The translations under genes and the position numbers were made by a program. A stretch of DNA of 64,000 bases from Amycolatopsis sp. NBC_01488 (GTDB lineage: Bacteria; Actinomycetota; Actinomycetes; Mycobacteriales; Pseudonocardiaceae): the NCBI RefSeq assembly GCF_036227105.1, contig NZ_CP109434.1:5001-69000 (forward strand), given 5' to 3'. Below the pieces are notes generated by a model. It was given only the letters and a program-made list of their open reading frames with translations. It was not told where the DNA came from and did not search any database. This document shows positions 12,101-20,503 of this stretch, one piece after another; the stretch's first letter is position 1, and each line of letters begins with the position of its first letter.

Positions 12101-13726
12101 GTGCTGGACCGACTTGTCGACAGGATGCTCGGGCTCCCCCGCTCCGAAGGGCCGAAGCCGGTCGTGACGCGCGACCTGACCGTGCCGATGCCCGACGGCG
12201 TCACGCTGCTCGCCGACCGGTACGCCCCGGCCGGGACGACGTCGGCGCCGGTCGTGCTGATCCGCACGCCGTACGGGCGCAAGGGCATCCTCTCGAAGCT
12301 CTTCGGCGACACCTTCGCCCGGCACGGGCTGCAGACGGTCGTCCAGAGCACGCGCGGCTCGTTCGGCTCCGGCGGCGAGTTCCGGCCCTTCCACCTCGAG
12401 CGCGAAGACGGCGTCGCGACCGCCGAGTGGCTGCGCGCGCAGCCGTGGTGCGACGGCAACCTCGCCATGGCCGGCGCCAGCTACCTCGGGCACACGCAGT
12501 GGGCGGTCGGGCCCTACCTCGACCCGCCCCTGGCCGCGATGTGCCTCGGTGTCACGGCGTCGGAGTTCATCTCGACGTTCTACCCGGGCGGCGTGCTCGC
12601 GGCGGACAACATGGTGTCGTGGTCGGCGATGATCGGCCGCCAGGAAGAGCGCTTCGCCGCGCTGCCGAACCCGCTGCAGAAGCGCAAGACGCGCAAGGCG
12701 ATGTCGTTCCTGCCGCTGAGCCGCGCCGACGTCGCCGCGATCGGGAAGCCGGTGCAGTTCCTGCAGGACATCACCGAGCACTTCGTGCCCGAAGACGACT
12801 ACTGGGCGATGTCCGACCACAGCGCCGAAGTCGCGAAGCTCGACATCCCGGTGTCGATGGTGACCGGCTGGTACGACCTGTTCATCGGCTCGCAGCTGCG
12901 CGACTTCCGGCTCCTCGCCGAGGCGGGCAAGACGCCACGCATCACGATCGGGCCGTGGGCGCATGGCGAGCCCGCCAGCATGGGCCCGATGATCCGGGAC
13001 CAGCTGGGCTTCCTGCGCGCCCACCTGCTCGGCGACCGGACGCAACTGCAACGCGCGCCGGTCCGGCTCTTCCTCCAGGGCGCCGGCACCTGGCTGGACT
13101 TCGAGTCGTGGCCGCCGCCGTCGACGGCGACCGCGTCGCACCTGCGGCCGATCGGCGGGCTCGGCGAACAGGCCGGCGACGAGGCGCGGCCGACGACGTT
13201 CACCTACGACCCGGCCGACCCGACGCCGTCGGTCGGCGGGCCGCTGCTGACCGGCGACTGGAAGCAGAAGGACAACCAGGAGGTCGAGGCGCGCCCGGAC
13301 GTCCTGGTGTTCACCGGCGAGCCGCTGCCGTCGGACCTCGACGTCATCGGCGAGGTGGCCGCGACCGTGCACGTGCGCACCGAGCTGCCGCACGCCGACG
13401 TCTACGTCCGGCTGTGCGACGTCGACGCGAACGGGGTCTCCCGCAACGTGACCGACGGGATCCTCCGGCTGCGGCCCGGTTTCCCGTCAGCGGACGCGGA
13501 CGGCGTCGTGACGGCGGAGGTCGCGCTGGACCCGACGGCCTACCGCTTCCGCCGCGGCCACCGGCTGCGCGTCCAGGTGGCGGGCGGCGCGTTCCCGCGC
13601 TTCGCGCGCAACCACGGGACCGACGAGCCGATCACGTCGGCGGTGCACGGGAAGCCGAACCGGTTCGAGGTGTTCCACGACGCCGCCCGGCCGTCGAAGA
13701 TCACGCTGCCGGTGTTCAGCAGCTGA
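12101..13726 (+). CDS. CocE/NonD family alpha/beta hydrolase (X-Pro dipeptidyl-peptidase S15-like)
   Basis: A 541-residue hydrolase. The N-terminal alpha/beta domain has the nucleophile motif GASYLGHTQ (Ser near residue 126). Triad partners are likely the Asp in GWYDLF (near 263) and the His in GPWAHGE (near 288). The C-terminal third is the beta jelly roll (PepX_C) of this family. Members hydrolyse acyl esters (cocaine esterase), glutaryl amides or X-Pro peptides, and the substrate here is unknown. No signal peptide is seen. The GTG start has GGAAGG eight bases upstream. The 3' end overlaps the convergent metallophosphoesterase by 11 bp. Confidence 0.85.
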   Translation: MLDRLVDRMLGLPRSEGPKPVVTRDLTVPMPDGVTLLADRYAPAGTTSAPVVLIRTPYGRKGILSKLFGDTFARHGLQTVVQSTRGSFGSGGEFRPFHLEREDGVATAEWLRAQPWCDGNLAMAGASYLGHTQWAVGPYLDPPLAAMCLGVTASEFISTFYPGGVLAADNMVSWSAMIGRQEERFAALPNPLQKRKTRKAMSFLPLSRADVAAIGKPVQFLQDITEHFVPEDDYWAMSDHSAEVAKLDIPVSMVTGWYDLFIGSQLRDFRLLAEAGKTPRITIGPWAHGEPASMGPMIRDQLGFLRAHLLGDRTQLQRAPVRLFLQGAGTWLDFESWPPPSTATASHLRPIGGLGEQAGDEARPTTFTYDPADPTPSVGGPLLTGDWKQKDNQEVEARPDVLVFTGEPLPSDLDVIGEVAATVHVRTELPHADVYVRLCDVDANGVSRNVTDGILRLRPGFPSADADGVVTAEVALDPTAYRFRRGHRLRVQVAGGAFPRFARNHGTDEPITSAVHGKPNRFEVFHDAARPSKITLPVFSS

Positions 13727-14537
13727 CCGTGCGGTGGTGGCTGGTGACGCGGCCGTCGTCGTGCAGGACGTGCAGCAGCAGCGAAGGCGGCCGCTCGTAG
13801 TCCAGCGGCCCGCCTTCGTCCCAGCCTCGGTCGGCACCCGGCTCGACCGGCAGCAGCGACTGCGACACCACGCCCGGCGCGATGCGCAGCGGCACGCCGG
13901 CGAACGTCGTCGACGCGCCCGTGTGCACGTGCCCGGCCAGCAGCGCCACCACGCGCGGGTGGCGGCCCAGCACCGCCGCGAGCCGGTCCTCGCCCGATTG
14001 GCGGATGGCGTCGACCAGCGTGACGCCCACCTCGACCGGCGGGTGGTGGAACGCGACGAACGCCGGGCCGTCGCCGCCGGCGAGCGTGTCGTCGAGCCAT
14101 TCCACCGTCGAATCGGCCAGGAACCCCGCGCCACGGCCGGGGATCGTCGAATCGCAGAGCGCGAACAAGACTCCGCCTACTTCCCGCACGGCGTCGATCG
14201 GATCGTCGGAGGCGGGAAGACCGTGACGACCGGGGCTTCGCCCCAGGCCGGGGGCTCCGCCACCCGGAACCCCCGAAAGGCGGCTGAGCAGCCCGGTGCG
14301 GAACGCCGCGCGGACGTCGTGGTTGCCCGGGCACACCAGCACCGGGGCCGGGTGCTTCAGCAGCTCGGCGGCGCGCGCGTACTCCGACGCCGCGCCGTGG
14401 TCGGCGATGTCGCCGGTGACGACGACCGCGTCGATCGGGCGGGCCAGCCCACCGAGCCACGCCATCACGGCGGCGACGCGGTCTTCGGCCCGCTGCCCGC
14501 CGTCCAGGTGCAGGTCACTCAGGTGCGCGATGATCAC
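13716..14537 (-). CDS. Metallophosphoesterase (calcineurin-like, class III cyclic nucleotide phosphodiesterase type)
   Basis: A 273-residue single-domain enzyme with the full dimetal motif set: SDLHLDGG, VVTGDIADHG, PGNHD, FHHPP and AGHVHTG. Order and spacing fit the CpdA / Rv0805 family, which hydrolyses cyclic nucleotides or other phosphodiesters. The true substrate is not determined by these motifs. The GTG start (14537) overlaps the stop of the GntR regulator gene, so the two are translationally coupled. GGGGAAGG lies upstream at suitable distance. Cytoplasmic, with no signal peptide or membrane helix. Confidence 0.88.
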   Translation of the reverse strand: MIIAHLSDLHLDGGQRAEDRVAAVMAWLGGLARPIDAVVVTGDIADHGAASEYARAAELLKHPAPVLVCPGNHDVRAAFRTGLLSRLSGVPGGGAPGLGRSPGRHGLPASDDPIDAVREVGGVLFALCDSTIPGRGAGFLADSTVEWLDDTLAGGDGPAFVAFHHPPVEVGVTLVDAIRQSGEDRLAAVLGRHPRVVALLAGHVHTGASTTFAGVPLRIAPGVVSQSLLPVEPGADRGWDEGGPLDYERPPSLLLHVLHDDGRVTSHHRTVSC

Positions 14538-15163
14538 CTTTCGTCCTTCCCCAGGTACGCCAGCGCTTTCACCCAGTTGCGGACCAGCACCGCGGACGCG
14601 GCCGGCAGGTCGCCGTCGCGCAGGGCGGCGGCGATCCGGCGGTGCTCGCCGATGCTCTCCCCGGCCCGGCCCGCGCCGCCGAAGTACTGCGATTCGTACC
14701 GCTTGAGCAGCGGCCTGGTCTGCTCGATCAGCCGCAGCAGGTGCGGGTTCGGGCACCGGGACAGCAGCAGCACGTGCCACCGTTCGTCCACTTCGGACAG
14801 ATCGGTGTCGGCGGGCGCCGCGGCCATCTCGTCGGCGACGGCGTCGAGCGCGTCGGGCAGCCCGGCCAGCTCCAGCGGCGACGTCCAGCGCAGGGCGAGC
14901 GCTTCGAGCTCGGCCACGAGCGGGTAGAGGCGGCGGGCCTCGTCGAGGTCGAGCGGCGGCACCAGGAACCCGCGGCCCGGCGCGGAAACGAGCAGGCCGC
15001 GGTCGGCGAGCCCGATCAGCGCCTCCCGCAGCGGCGTCCGGCTGACGCCCAGCTCGCGGGCCAGGTGCACCTCGTTGAGGCGGGCGCCGGCGGGCAGGCG
15101 GCCGTCCAGCACACGGGCGGTGATCTCCTCGATGAGGTCGCTGCGCAGCGGGGTGCGGGCCAT
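14534..15163 (-). CDS. GntR family regulator, FCD subfamily
   Basis: A 209-residue regulator. The winged helix-turn-helix is in residues 5-65, with the FCD-group signature ARLNEVHLARELGVSRTPLR, and the helical effector domain covers about 75-200. It is divergent from the class V PLP enzyme gene across only 46 bp containing a long inverted repeat, so it very probably controls that gene and its own operon with the phosphodiesterase. The ligand is unknown. The ATG has no Shine-Dalgarno; AATACT ends seven bases upstream, consistent with a leaderless transcript. Confidence 0.9.
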   Translation of the reverse strand: MARTPLRSDLIEEITARVLDGRLPAGARLNEVHLARELGVSRTPLREALIGLADRGLLVSAPGRGFLVPPLDLDEARRLYPLVAELEALALRWTSPLELAGLPDALDAVADEMAAAPADTDLSEVDERWHVLLLSRCPNPHLLRLIEQTRPLLKRYESQYFGGAGRAGESIGEHRRIAAALRDGDLPAASAVLVRNWVKALAYLGKDER

Positions 15164-15209
15164 GGCGGGCAGTATTGCATACAGAACACCGCTACTGTAT
15201 TCAGTTCAC
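15164..15209. promoter_or_regulatory. Divergent promoter/operator between gntR and the PLP enzyme gene
   Basis: The 46-bp gap contains TGCATACAG (15176-15184) and CTGTATTCA (15195-15203), which pair as 9-bp arms with one mismatch around a 10-bp centre. TGCATACAG resembles TTGTATACAA-like sites of the FCD-GntR group. TATTCA (15198-15203) and the opposite-strand AATACT could be -10 boxes, so operator and both promoters coincide. Confidence 0.6.
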
Positions 15210-16379
15210 ATGACCTTCGACGTCGACCGCGCCCGCCGTGAAACGCCCGGCTGCGCCGAAGTGGTCCACTTCAACAACGCCGGTTCCGCGCTCCCGCCGT
15301 CCGTCGTGACCGACACCGTCGTCGACTACCTGCGCCACGAAGCGCTGGTCGGCGGGTACGAAGCGGCCGCCGAGGCGGCGGACCGGCTCGACGCGGTGTA
15401 CGCGTCGGCGGCGCGGCTCGTCGGCGGCGAACCGGACGACATCGCGCTCACCGACAACGCGACCCGCTCGTGGCAGGCGGTGTTCTACGCGCTGCCGTTC
15501 AAGACCGGCGACCGGATCCTCACCTCCCGAGCCGAGTACGCCAGCAACGCCATCGCGTTCCTGCAGGTCGCCAAGCGCACGGGCGCGGTCGTCGAGGTGA
15601 TCGGGGACGACGAGTCGGGGCAGCTGGACGTCGAACAGCTGCGGCGGCGCGTCGACGGCGACGTCAAGCTGATCGCCGTCAGCCACGTGCCCACCCAGGG
15701 CGGGCTGGTCAACCCGGCCGAGGAGATCGGCGCGGTCGCGGAGGCGGCGGGCATCCCGTTCCTGCTCGACGCGTGCCAGTCGGCCGGCCAGGTCGACCTC
15801 GACGTCACGCGCCTGAAGTGCGACGCGCTGTCGGCGACCGGCCGCAAGTACCTGCGCGGCCCGCGCGGCACCGGGTTCCTCTACGTGCACCCGCGGCTGC
15901 GCGAGCACCTGGAGCCCGCGATGCTCGACCTGCATTCGGCGAGCTGGGAGTCGCCCACGGAGTACGTCGTCGACCCGACTGCCAAGCGCTTCGAGGTGTG
16001 GGAGCGCGACTTCGCGGCGGTGTTCGGCCTCGGCGCCGCGATCGACTACGCGCTCGAGTGGGGCCTGCCCGCCATCGAAACGCGGGTCGCCGCACTGGCC
16101 GCGACGCTGCGCGCCCGGCTCGCCGACGCCGGGGCGCGCGTGCACGACGTCGGCGCCCGCAAGTGCGGCATCGTGACGTTCAGCGTCGACGGCACCCCGG
16201 CCGAGGCGATCAAGGCCCGGCTCGCGGAGGCGACCATCACCACGTCACTGTCGACGCGGACGTCGGCCCAGTTCGACTTCACCGCGCGCGGCCTGCCGGA
16301 CCTGGTGCGGGCGTCGGTGCACTACTACAACACCGACGACGAGATCGACCTGCTGATCCGGCAGGTGGAGAAGCTCTAG
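15210..16379 (+). CDS. PLP-dependent aminotransferase class V-fold enzyme (cysteine desulfurase / isopenicillin N epimerase-like)
   Basis: A 389-residue fold-type I PLP enzyme. The PLP-binding lysine is Lys213 in ATGRKYLRGPRGTGFLYV. The upstream Asp and His expected for cofactor contact are in LLDACQSAGQVDLD and AVSHVPTQGG, and the N-terminus VHFNNAGSALPP is typical of the family. I see no flexible Cys loop of the SufS/IscS type after the lysine, so desulfurase activity is doubtful. Epimerase, lyase or aminotransferase activity on an unidentified amino acid is as likely. Regulation by the divergent GntR is strongly suggested. Start ATG 15210 has no Shine-Dalgarno. The 3' end overlaps the convergent SDR by 4 bp. 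Confidence 0.85.
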   Translation: MTFDVDRARRETPGCAEVVHFNNAGSALPPSVVTDTVVDYLRHEALVGGYEAAAEAADRLDAVYASAARLVGGEPDDIALTDNATRSWQAVFYALPFKTGDRILTSRAEYASNAIAFLQVAKRTGAVVEVIGDDESGQLDVEQLRRRVDGDVKLIAVSHVPTQGGLVNPAEEIGAVAEAAGIPFLLDACQSAGQVDLDVTRLKCDALSATGRKYLRGPRGTGFLYVHPRLREHLEPAMLDLHSASWESPTEYVVDPTAKRFEVWERDFAAVFGLGAAIDYALEWGLPAIETRVAALAATLRARLADAGARVHDVGARKCGIVTFSVDGTPAEAIKARLAEATITTSLSTRTSAQFDFTARGLPDLVRASVHYYNTDDEIDLLIRQVEKL

Positions 16380-17323
16380 AAGGCGGTCACCCCGGTGAGC
16401 TCCGCGGACACGGTCCACAGCCGCTCGGCCTGCGCGGGGTCGATCGCGTAGCCCTTGACCCCGGTGCGGCCGCCGTCGGCGGGCGCGGGCTCGGCGATGT
16501 CGCAGTCCTCGAGGTAGACGCCGCCGAGGCCGTCGAGCTGCGGGGACGTCGCGGCCCAGACCTGCGTCGCGGCGCCCTGCTCCGGCGTCTTCGCGCCGCC
16601 GGTGACCTGGCCTTCCGCGTCGACCATGCCGGCGTCGACCAGTTCCTGCCGGTCGAGGTAGCGCACCAGGTCGGTGAGGATGCGGCCCGGGTGCAGGGCG
16701 AACGCGCGGACGCCGTGCTCGCGCGCCAGCTTGTCGAGCTGGACCGCGAAGAGCACGTTGGCCGTCTTCGCCTGGCCGTACGCGAGCCACTTGTCGTAGC
16801 CCTGCCGGAATTCGAGGTCGTCGAAGCGCACCGGGCCGAAGTGGTGGCCGCGCGAGGACACCGAGACGACGCGCGCACCGGAGGTGAACGCGGGCCACAG
16901 CCGGTTCACCAAGGCGAAGTGGCCCAGGTGGTTGGTCGCGAACTGCGCTTCCCAGCCCGGCCCGACGCGCGTCTCCGGCAACGCCATGATCCCGGCGCTG
17001 CCGATGAAGATGTCGATCCCACGTCCGGAAGCGAGGAACCGCTCGGCGAACGCGCGGACGCTGTCCAGGTCACCGAGGTCCAGCTCGTCGACCTCGACGT
17101 TTTCGAAGCCCCGCAACGCTTCTTCCGCCGCGGCGCGGCGGCGGGCCGGAACGACGACGTGCGCGCCGGCGGCGGTCAGCGCCCGCGTCGTCTCCAGGCC
17201 GATGCCGGAGTAGCCGCCGGTGACGATCGCGAGCTTGCCGGTCAGGTCGAGGCCGGCCACGACCTCGGCCGCCGTCGTGGTGGCGCCGAACCCCGAACCG
17301 ATCTTGTGCTGTGCAGTGGTCAT
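16376..17323 (-). CDS. SDR family NAD(P)-dependent oxidoreductase (retinol dehydrogenase/WW-domain oxidoreductase-like)
   Basis: A 315-residue short-chain dehydrogenase. The cofactor motif TGGYSGIG is at residues 35-42, the catalytic Ser is in VVSVSSRG and the YxxxK pair in WLAYGQAKT (near 180). The usual NAG segment is replaced by IGSAGIM, so the Asn that normally stabilises the fold is absent. Substrate is unknown. The ATG lacks a Shine-Dalgarno and sits six bases after a TAGCGT -10 box whose 19-bp spacer carries a strong palindrome, implying control by an unlinked MerR-family activator. Confidence 0.88.
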   Translation of the reverse strand: MTTAQHKIGSGFGATTTAAEVVAGLDLTGKLAIVTGGYSGIGLETTRALTAAGAHVVVPARRRAAAEEALRGFENVEVDELDLGDLDSVRAFAERFLASGRGIDIFIGSAGIMALPETRVGPGWEAQFATNHLGHFALVNRLWPAFTSGARVVSVSSRGHHFGPVRFDDLEFRQGYDKWLAYGQAKTANVLFAVQLDKLAREHGVRAFALHPGRILTDLVRYLDRQELVDAGMVDAEGQVTGGAKTPEQGAATQVWAATSPQLDGLGGVYLEDCDIAEPAPADGGRTGVKGYAIDPAQAERLWTVSAELTGVTAF

Positions 17324-17360
17324 CCCCCGACGCTACGAGCTGGAGTGAACTCCAGCGCAA
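17324..17360 (-). promoter_or_regulatory. MerR-type promoter of the SDR gene
   Basis: On the minus strand, TTGCGC (complement of 17355-17360) and TAGCGT (complement of 17330-17335) are separated by 19 bp, the over-long spacer typical of MerR-regulated promoters. The spacer is filled by GCTGGAGTGAACTCCAGC (17339-17356), two 8-bp arms around a 2-bp centre. The ATG follows six bases after the -10 box. Confidence 0.65.
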
Positions 17361-17378
17361 CTCCGAGTGACGCAGGGA

Positions 17379-18515
17379 TCAGTCCTTGAGCAGCTGGCGC
17401 GCGATCACGAGCTTCTGGATCTCGCTGGTGCCCTCGTAGATCCGGAACAGCCGCGCGTCGCGGTAGATCCGCTCGACCGTGACGCCGCGGACGTACCCCA
17501 TGCCGCCGTGCACCTGCACCGCGCGGTCGGCGACGCGGCCGAGCATCTCGGTGCAGAACAGCTTCGCCGACGACGGCCCGAGCTTGCGGTCCTCGCCCGA
17601 GTCGTACTTCGCGGCGGCTTCGTGCGCCATCGCGCGGCCGGCCGCCAGTTCGGCGTGCGACTCCGCCAGCAGCGCCTGGACGAGCTGGTACTCACCGATC
17701 ACCCGGCCACCCTGACGCGCCGTCCGCGCGTACTCGACGGCTTCGGCGAGCGCGCGCTCCGCCATCCCGACGCACAGGGCCGCAATGTGCAGCCGGCCGC
17801 GGGCGAGCGAGGCCATCGCGATGCCGAAGCCCTTGCCTTCCTCGCCGATCAGCGCATCGGCCGGCAGCTCGACGTCGTCGAAGACCACCTCCGACGTCCA
17901 CGCGCCGGCCTGGCCCATCTTGGCGTCGTGCGGGCCGACCGTGACGCCGTCCGCGCCCGCGCACACCAGGAACGCCGAGATCCCGCGGCTGCCCGTGCTG
18001 TCGGGGTCGGTGCGCGCGAACACGACGAAGACCTCGGCCAGGGGCGCGTTGGTGATGAACCGCTTGGTGCCCGAGAGCCGGTAGCGGTCGCCGTCGCGGA
18101 CCGCGCGGCTGGTCAGGCCGCCCGGGTCCGAGCCGGCCTCGGCCTCGGTGAGCGCGAACGACGCGATCGCCTGGCCCGCGGCCAGCCGCGGCAGCCAGCG
18201 GGTGCGCTGGTCCGGCGTCCCGTAGTGCACGATCGCCTGGCCGGCGATGCCGTTGTTGGTGCCGAACAGCGACCGGAACGCGGGCGTCGTGTGGCCGAGC
18301 TCGATCGCGAGCCGGACATCCTCGGCCATGCCGAGGCCGAGGCCGCCGTACTCCTCGGGCAGCGCCCAGCCGAACAGGCCCAGCTCGGCGGCCTTTTCCC
18401 GGATCTCCGCCGGGATCTCGTCGCGTTCGTCGATCTCCGCCTCGCGCGGCACGACCTCCTTGCGCACGAACTCCCGCACCGCACCGAGCACCTGCCCGAA
18501 AAGCTCCGCGTCCAT
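17379..18515 (-). CDS. Acyl-CoA dehydrogenase
   Basis: A 378-residue FAD flavoenzyme of usual family length. Visible landmarks are the N-terminal helical domain, the FAD/substrate segments FALTEAEAGSD and GTKRFITNA, and near the C-terminus VQVHGGMGYVRG and RIYEGTSEIQ, where the Glu of YEG (about residue 361) is the expected catalytic base. It oxidises an acyl-CoA at the alpha-beta bond; chain specificity is unknown. It is divergent from an acyl-CoA ligase gene with only 31 bp between start codons. No Shine-Dalgarno; TACCGT ends seven bases before the ATG, indicating a leaderless mRNA. Confidence 0.93.
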   Translation of the reverse strand: MDAELFGQVLGAVREFVRKEVVPREAEIDERDEIPAEIREKAAELGLFGWALPEEYGGLGLGMAEDVRLAIELGHTTPAFRSLFGTNNGIAGQAIVHYGTPDQRTRWLPRLAAGQAIASFALTEAEAGSDPGGLTSRAVRDGDRYRLSGTKRFITNAPLAEVFVVFARTDPDSTGSRGISAFLVCAGADGVTVGPHDAKMGQAGAWTSEVVFDDVELPADALIGEEGKGFGIAMASLARGRLHIAALCVGMAERALAEAVEYARTARQGGRVIGEYQLVQALLAESHAELAAGRAMAHEAAAKYDSGEDRKLGPSSAKLFCTEMLGRVADRAVQVHGGMGYVRGVTVERIYRDARLFRIYEGTSEIQKLVIARQLLKD

Positions 18516-18546
18516 GCGTCGCACGGTACCCGGTAGCGTGCGGGGC
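18516..18546. promoter_or_regulatory. Back-to-back leaderless promoters (acyl-CoA dehydrogenase / acyl-CoA ligase)
   Basis: The -10 box TACCGT for the leftward gene (complement of 18523-18528) and TAGCGT for the rightward gene (18534-18539) lie 5 bp apart, each seven bases from its start codon. The -35 regions would fall inside the opposite gene's first codons, so the promoters overlap. Confidence 0.6.
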
Positions 18547-20034
18547 GTGAGCACCTTCTTCGACGTCGCCGAGCAGCACCCGGACCGGCTCGCGGTGCTC
18601 GCGCCCGACGGGACCACCGCGACCTTCGGCGAGCTGGCCGCGCGGGCGAACCGCCTGACGCACGCCCTGCACCGGCTCGGCCTCGGGGCGGGCGACGGCG
18701 TCGTCGCGATCGTCCACAACGGACTCCCCTACTTCGAGCTGCTGTTCGCCACGCTGCAGGCCGGGATGTACTTCACCCCGGTCAACTACCGGTCGTCGCC
18801 CGCCGAAATCGCCTACGTCGTGGAGAACAGCGGCGCGCGGGTCGTCGTCGCCGACGCGGACATCGCGCGCGAATGCGACCTCGACCTGCCGCGGTTCGCC
18901 GTCGGCGCGGCCGACGGCTGGGGCGACTACGCGTCCTGGGGCGAGGACGAGCCGTCGACGCCACCGGAGCCGCGGACCGCGGGCCAGACGATGCTCTACA
19001 CGTCGGGCACCACCGGGCGGCCCAAGGGCGTCCGGCGCGCGCTCAGCGGGAAACCGCCGTCGCTGCACCCGATCCACCGCGACCTGCTGGCGATGTTCGA
19101 CGTCGAGCCGGGGCCGGGCGTGCACCTGGTGGCCTGCCCGCTCTACCACGCCGCACCCGGCTCGTTCGCCGTGAACGCGATGCACCTCGGGCACCGCGCG
19201 GTGCTGATGGACCGCTTCGACGCCGAGGAGACGCTCCGGCTCATCGAAGAGCACCGTGTCACCGACACGCACCTCGTGCCGACGATGTTCCACCGGATGC
19301 TGCGGCTGCCCGACGACGTCCGCGCGCGGTACGACCTGTCGAGCCTGACCAGCGTGATCCACGGCGCGGCGCCCTGCCCGCCCGAGGTCAAGGAGCGGAT
19401 GATCGCCTGGCTCGGCCCGGTGGTGCACGAGTACTACGGCGCGTCCGAGGGCCTGATCTGCGGCGTCACCGCCTCGGAGTGGCTCGAAGCGCCGGGTACC
19501 GTGGGCCGGCCGCTGACCGGCGTGCAGGTGAAGATCCTCGACGACGACGGTTCCGCGGTGCCGGACGGCGAGCCGGGCACGCTCTACTTCAGCTCCGCCC
19601 ACACCGCGCTCGACTACCTCGGCGACCCGGAGAAGACCGCGGCCGGCCGGTCCGGCGAGTACATCACCGTCGGCGACTTCGGGTACCGCGACGCCGAAGG
19701 CCGCGTCTTCCTGCTCGACCGGCGGACCGACCTGATCCTCTCCGGCGGCGTCAACATCTACCCCGCCGAGATCGAGGCGCGGCTGCTCGGCCACCCGGAC
19801 GTCGCCGACGCGGCGGTGGTCGGCGAGCCGGACGAGGAATGGGGACAGCGGGTCGTCGCCGTCGTCGAGCCGGTCCCCGGCGTCTCCCCGGACGACGCCC
19901 TGGCCGCGCGCCTGGCCGAGCACTGCCGGGCGGCGCTGGCCGGGTTCAAGACGCCGAAGCGGTTCGACTTCACCGATCGCCTGCCACGCACCGAATCGGG
20001 CAAGATGATGCGGCGCACCCTGCGCCGGGACTGA
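18547..20034 (+). CDS. Acyl-CoA synthetase (FadD-like AMP-dependent ligase)
   Basis: A 495-residue adenylate-forming enzyme. Motifs in order: the P-loop-like YTSGTTGRPKGVRR (about residues 150-163), HEYYGASEG (A5), the hinge TVGDFGYRDAEGRVFLLDRR, SGGVNIYPAEIE, and the C-terminal catalytic Lys in ESGKMMRRTL (A10). It activates a carboxylic acid to the acyl-AMP and then the CoA thioester, and may feed the divergent acyl-CoA dehydrogenase. The short length and linker suggest a medium-chain or aromatic acid rather than a very long chain, but this is inference. The GTG start is leaderless, seven bases after TAGCGT. Confidence 0.92.
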   Translation: MSTFFDVAEQHPDRLAVLAPDGTTATFGELAARANRLTHALHRLGLGAGDGVVAIVHNGLPYFELLFATLQAGMYFTPVNYRSSPAEIAYVVENSGARVVVADADIARECDLDLPRFAVGAADGWGDYASWGEDEPSTPPEPRTAGQTMLYTSGTTGRPKGVRRALSGKPPSLHPIHRDLLAMFDVEPGPGVHLVACPLYHAAPGSFAVNAMHLGHRAVLMDRFDAEETLRLIEEHRVTDTHLVPTMFHRMLRLPDDVRARYDLSSLTSVIHGAAPCPPEVKERMIAWLGPVVHEYYGASEGLICGVTASEWLEAPGTVGRPLTGVQVKILDDDGSAVPDGEPGTLYFSSAHTALDYLGDPEKTAAGRSGEYITVGDFGYRDAEGRVFLLDRRTDLILSGGVNIYPAEIEARLLGHPDVADAAVVGEPDEEWGQRVVAVVEPVPGVSPDDALAARLAEHCRAALAGFKTPKRFDFTDRLPRTESGKMMRRTLRRD

Positions 20035-20086
20035 CTGCCCGATCGGCCGCCCCCAGGGTCACGGCGGTTCGCGGTAGCTTTTGCCC

Positions 20087-20503
20087 ATGCGCAAGCCGAT
20101 CACCGTGACCCTGGCCGCCGTCGCGGCCGCCGTGCTGCTGCCCGCGACGGCGTCCGCGACGCCCGGCAGCGGCGTCACCGGCACGATCCTGACCCAGAAG
20201 ACCATCGGCCACACCGACTACACGCTGCGGGAGATCACCATCCAGCCCGGCGGCTACACCGGCTGGCACTTCCACGACGGCACGCTCTACGCGTACGTGA
20301 AGGCCGGGACGCTCACGCACAACATGGCCGACTGCAGCCTCGACGGCGTCTTCGGCACCGGGCGCGCGTTCACCGAGAAGCCGGACCAGGTGCACATCGG
20401 CCGCAACCTCGGGTCGACGCCGCTGGTGCTGGACGTCCTGTACGTGCTCCCGGCGGGCAGCCCGCTGTCGGAGGACGCGCCGGACCCCGGCTGCGGCTTC
20501 TAG
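20087..20503 (+). CDS. Secreted cupin-domain protein
   Basis: A 138-residue protein with a Sec signal peptide (residues 1 to about 24, basic MRKP start, hydrophobic core, cleavage after ATASA). The mature part is one small cupin barrel: GGYTGWHFHDGTLYAYVKAG carries the two His of cupin motif 1, and GRAFTEKPDQVHIGRN the His of motif 2. A metal-binding extracytoplasmic role is likely; no substrate can be named. TAGCTT (20075-20080) six bases before the ATG indicates a leaderless transcript. Two Cys in the mature part (about 85 and 136) could form a disulfide. Its stop overlaps the convergent MarR gene by 4 bp. Confidence 0.82.
   Translation: MRKPITVTLAAVAAAVLLPATASATPGSGVTGTILTQKTIGHTDYTLREITIQPGGYTGWHFHDGTLYAYVKAGTLTHNMADCSLDGVFGTGRAFTEKPDQVHIGRNLGSTPLVLDVLYVLPAGSPLSEDAPDPGCGF

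Noticed and set aside
18547..20034. Secondary-metabolite adenylation domain or biosynthetic cluster
   Set aside because: The enzyme has acyl-CoA synthetase motifs, no carrier or condensation domain is linked, and its neighbour is an acyl-CoA dehydrogenase.
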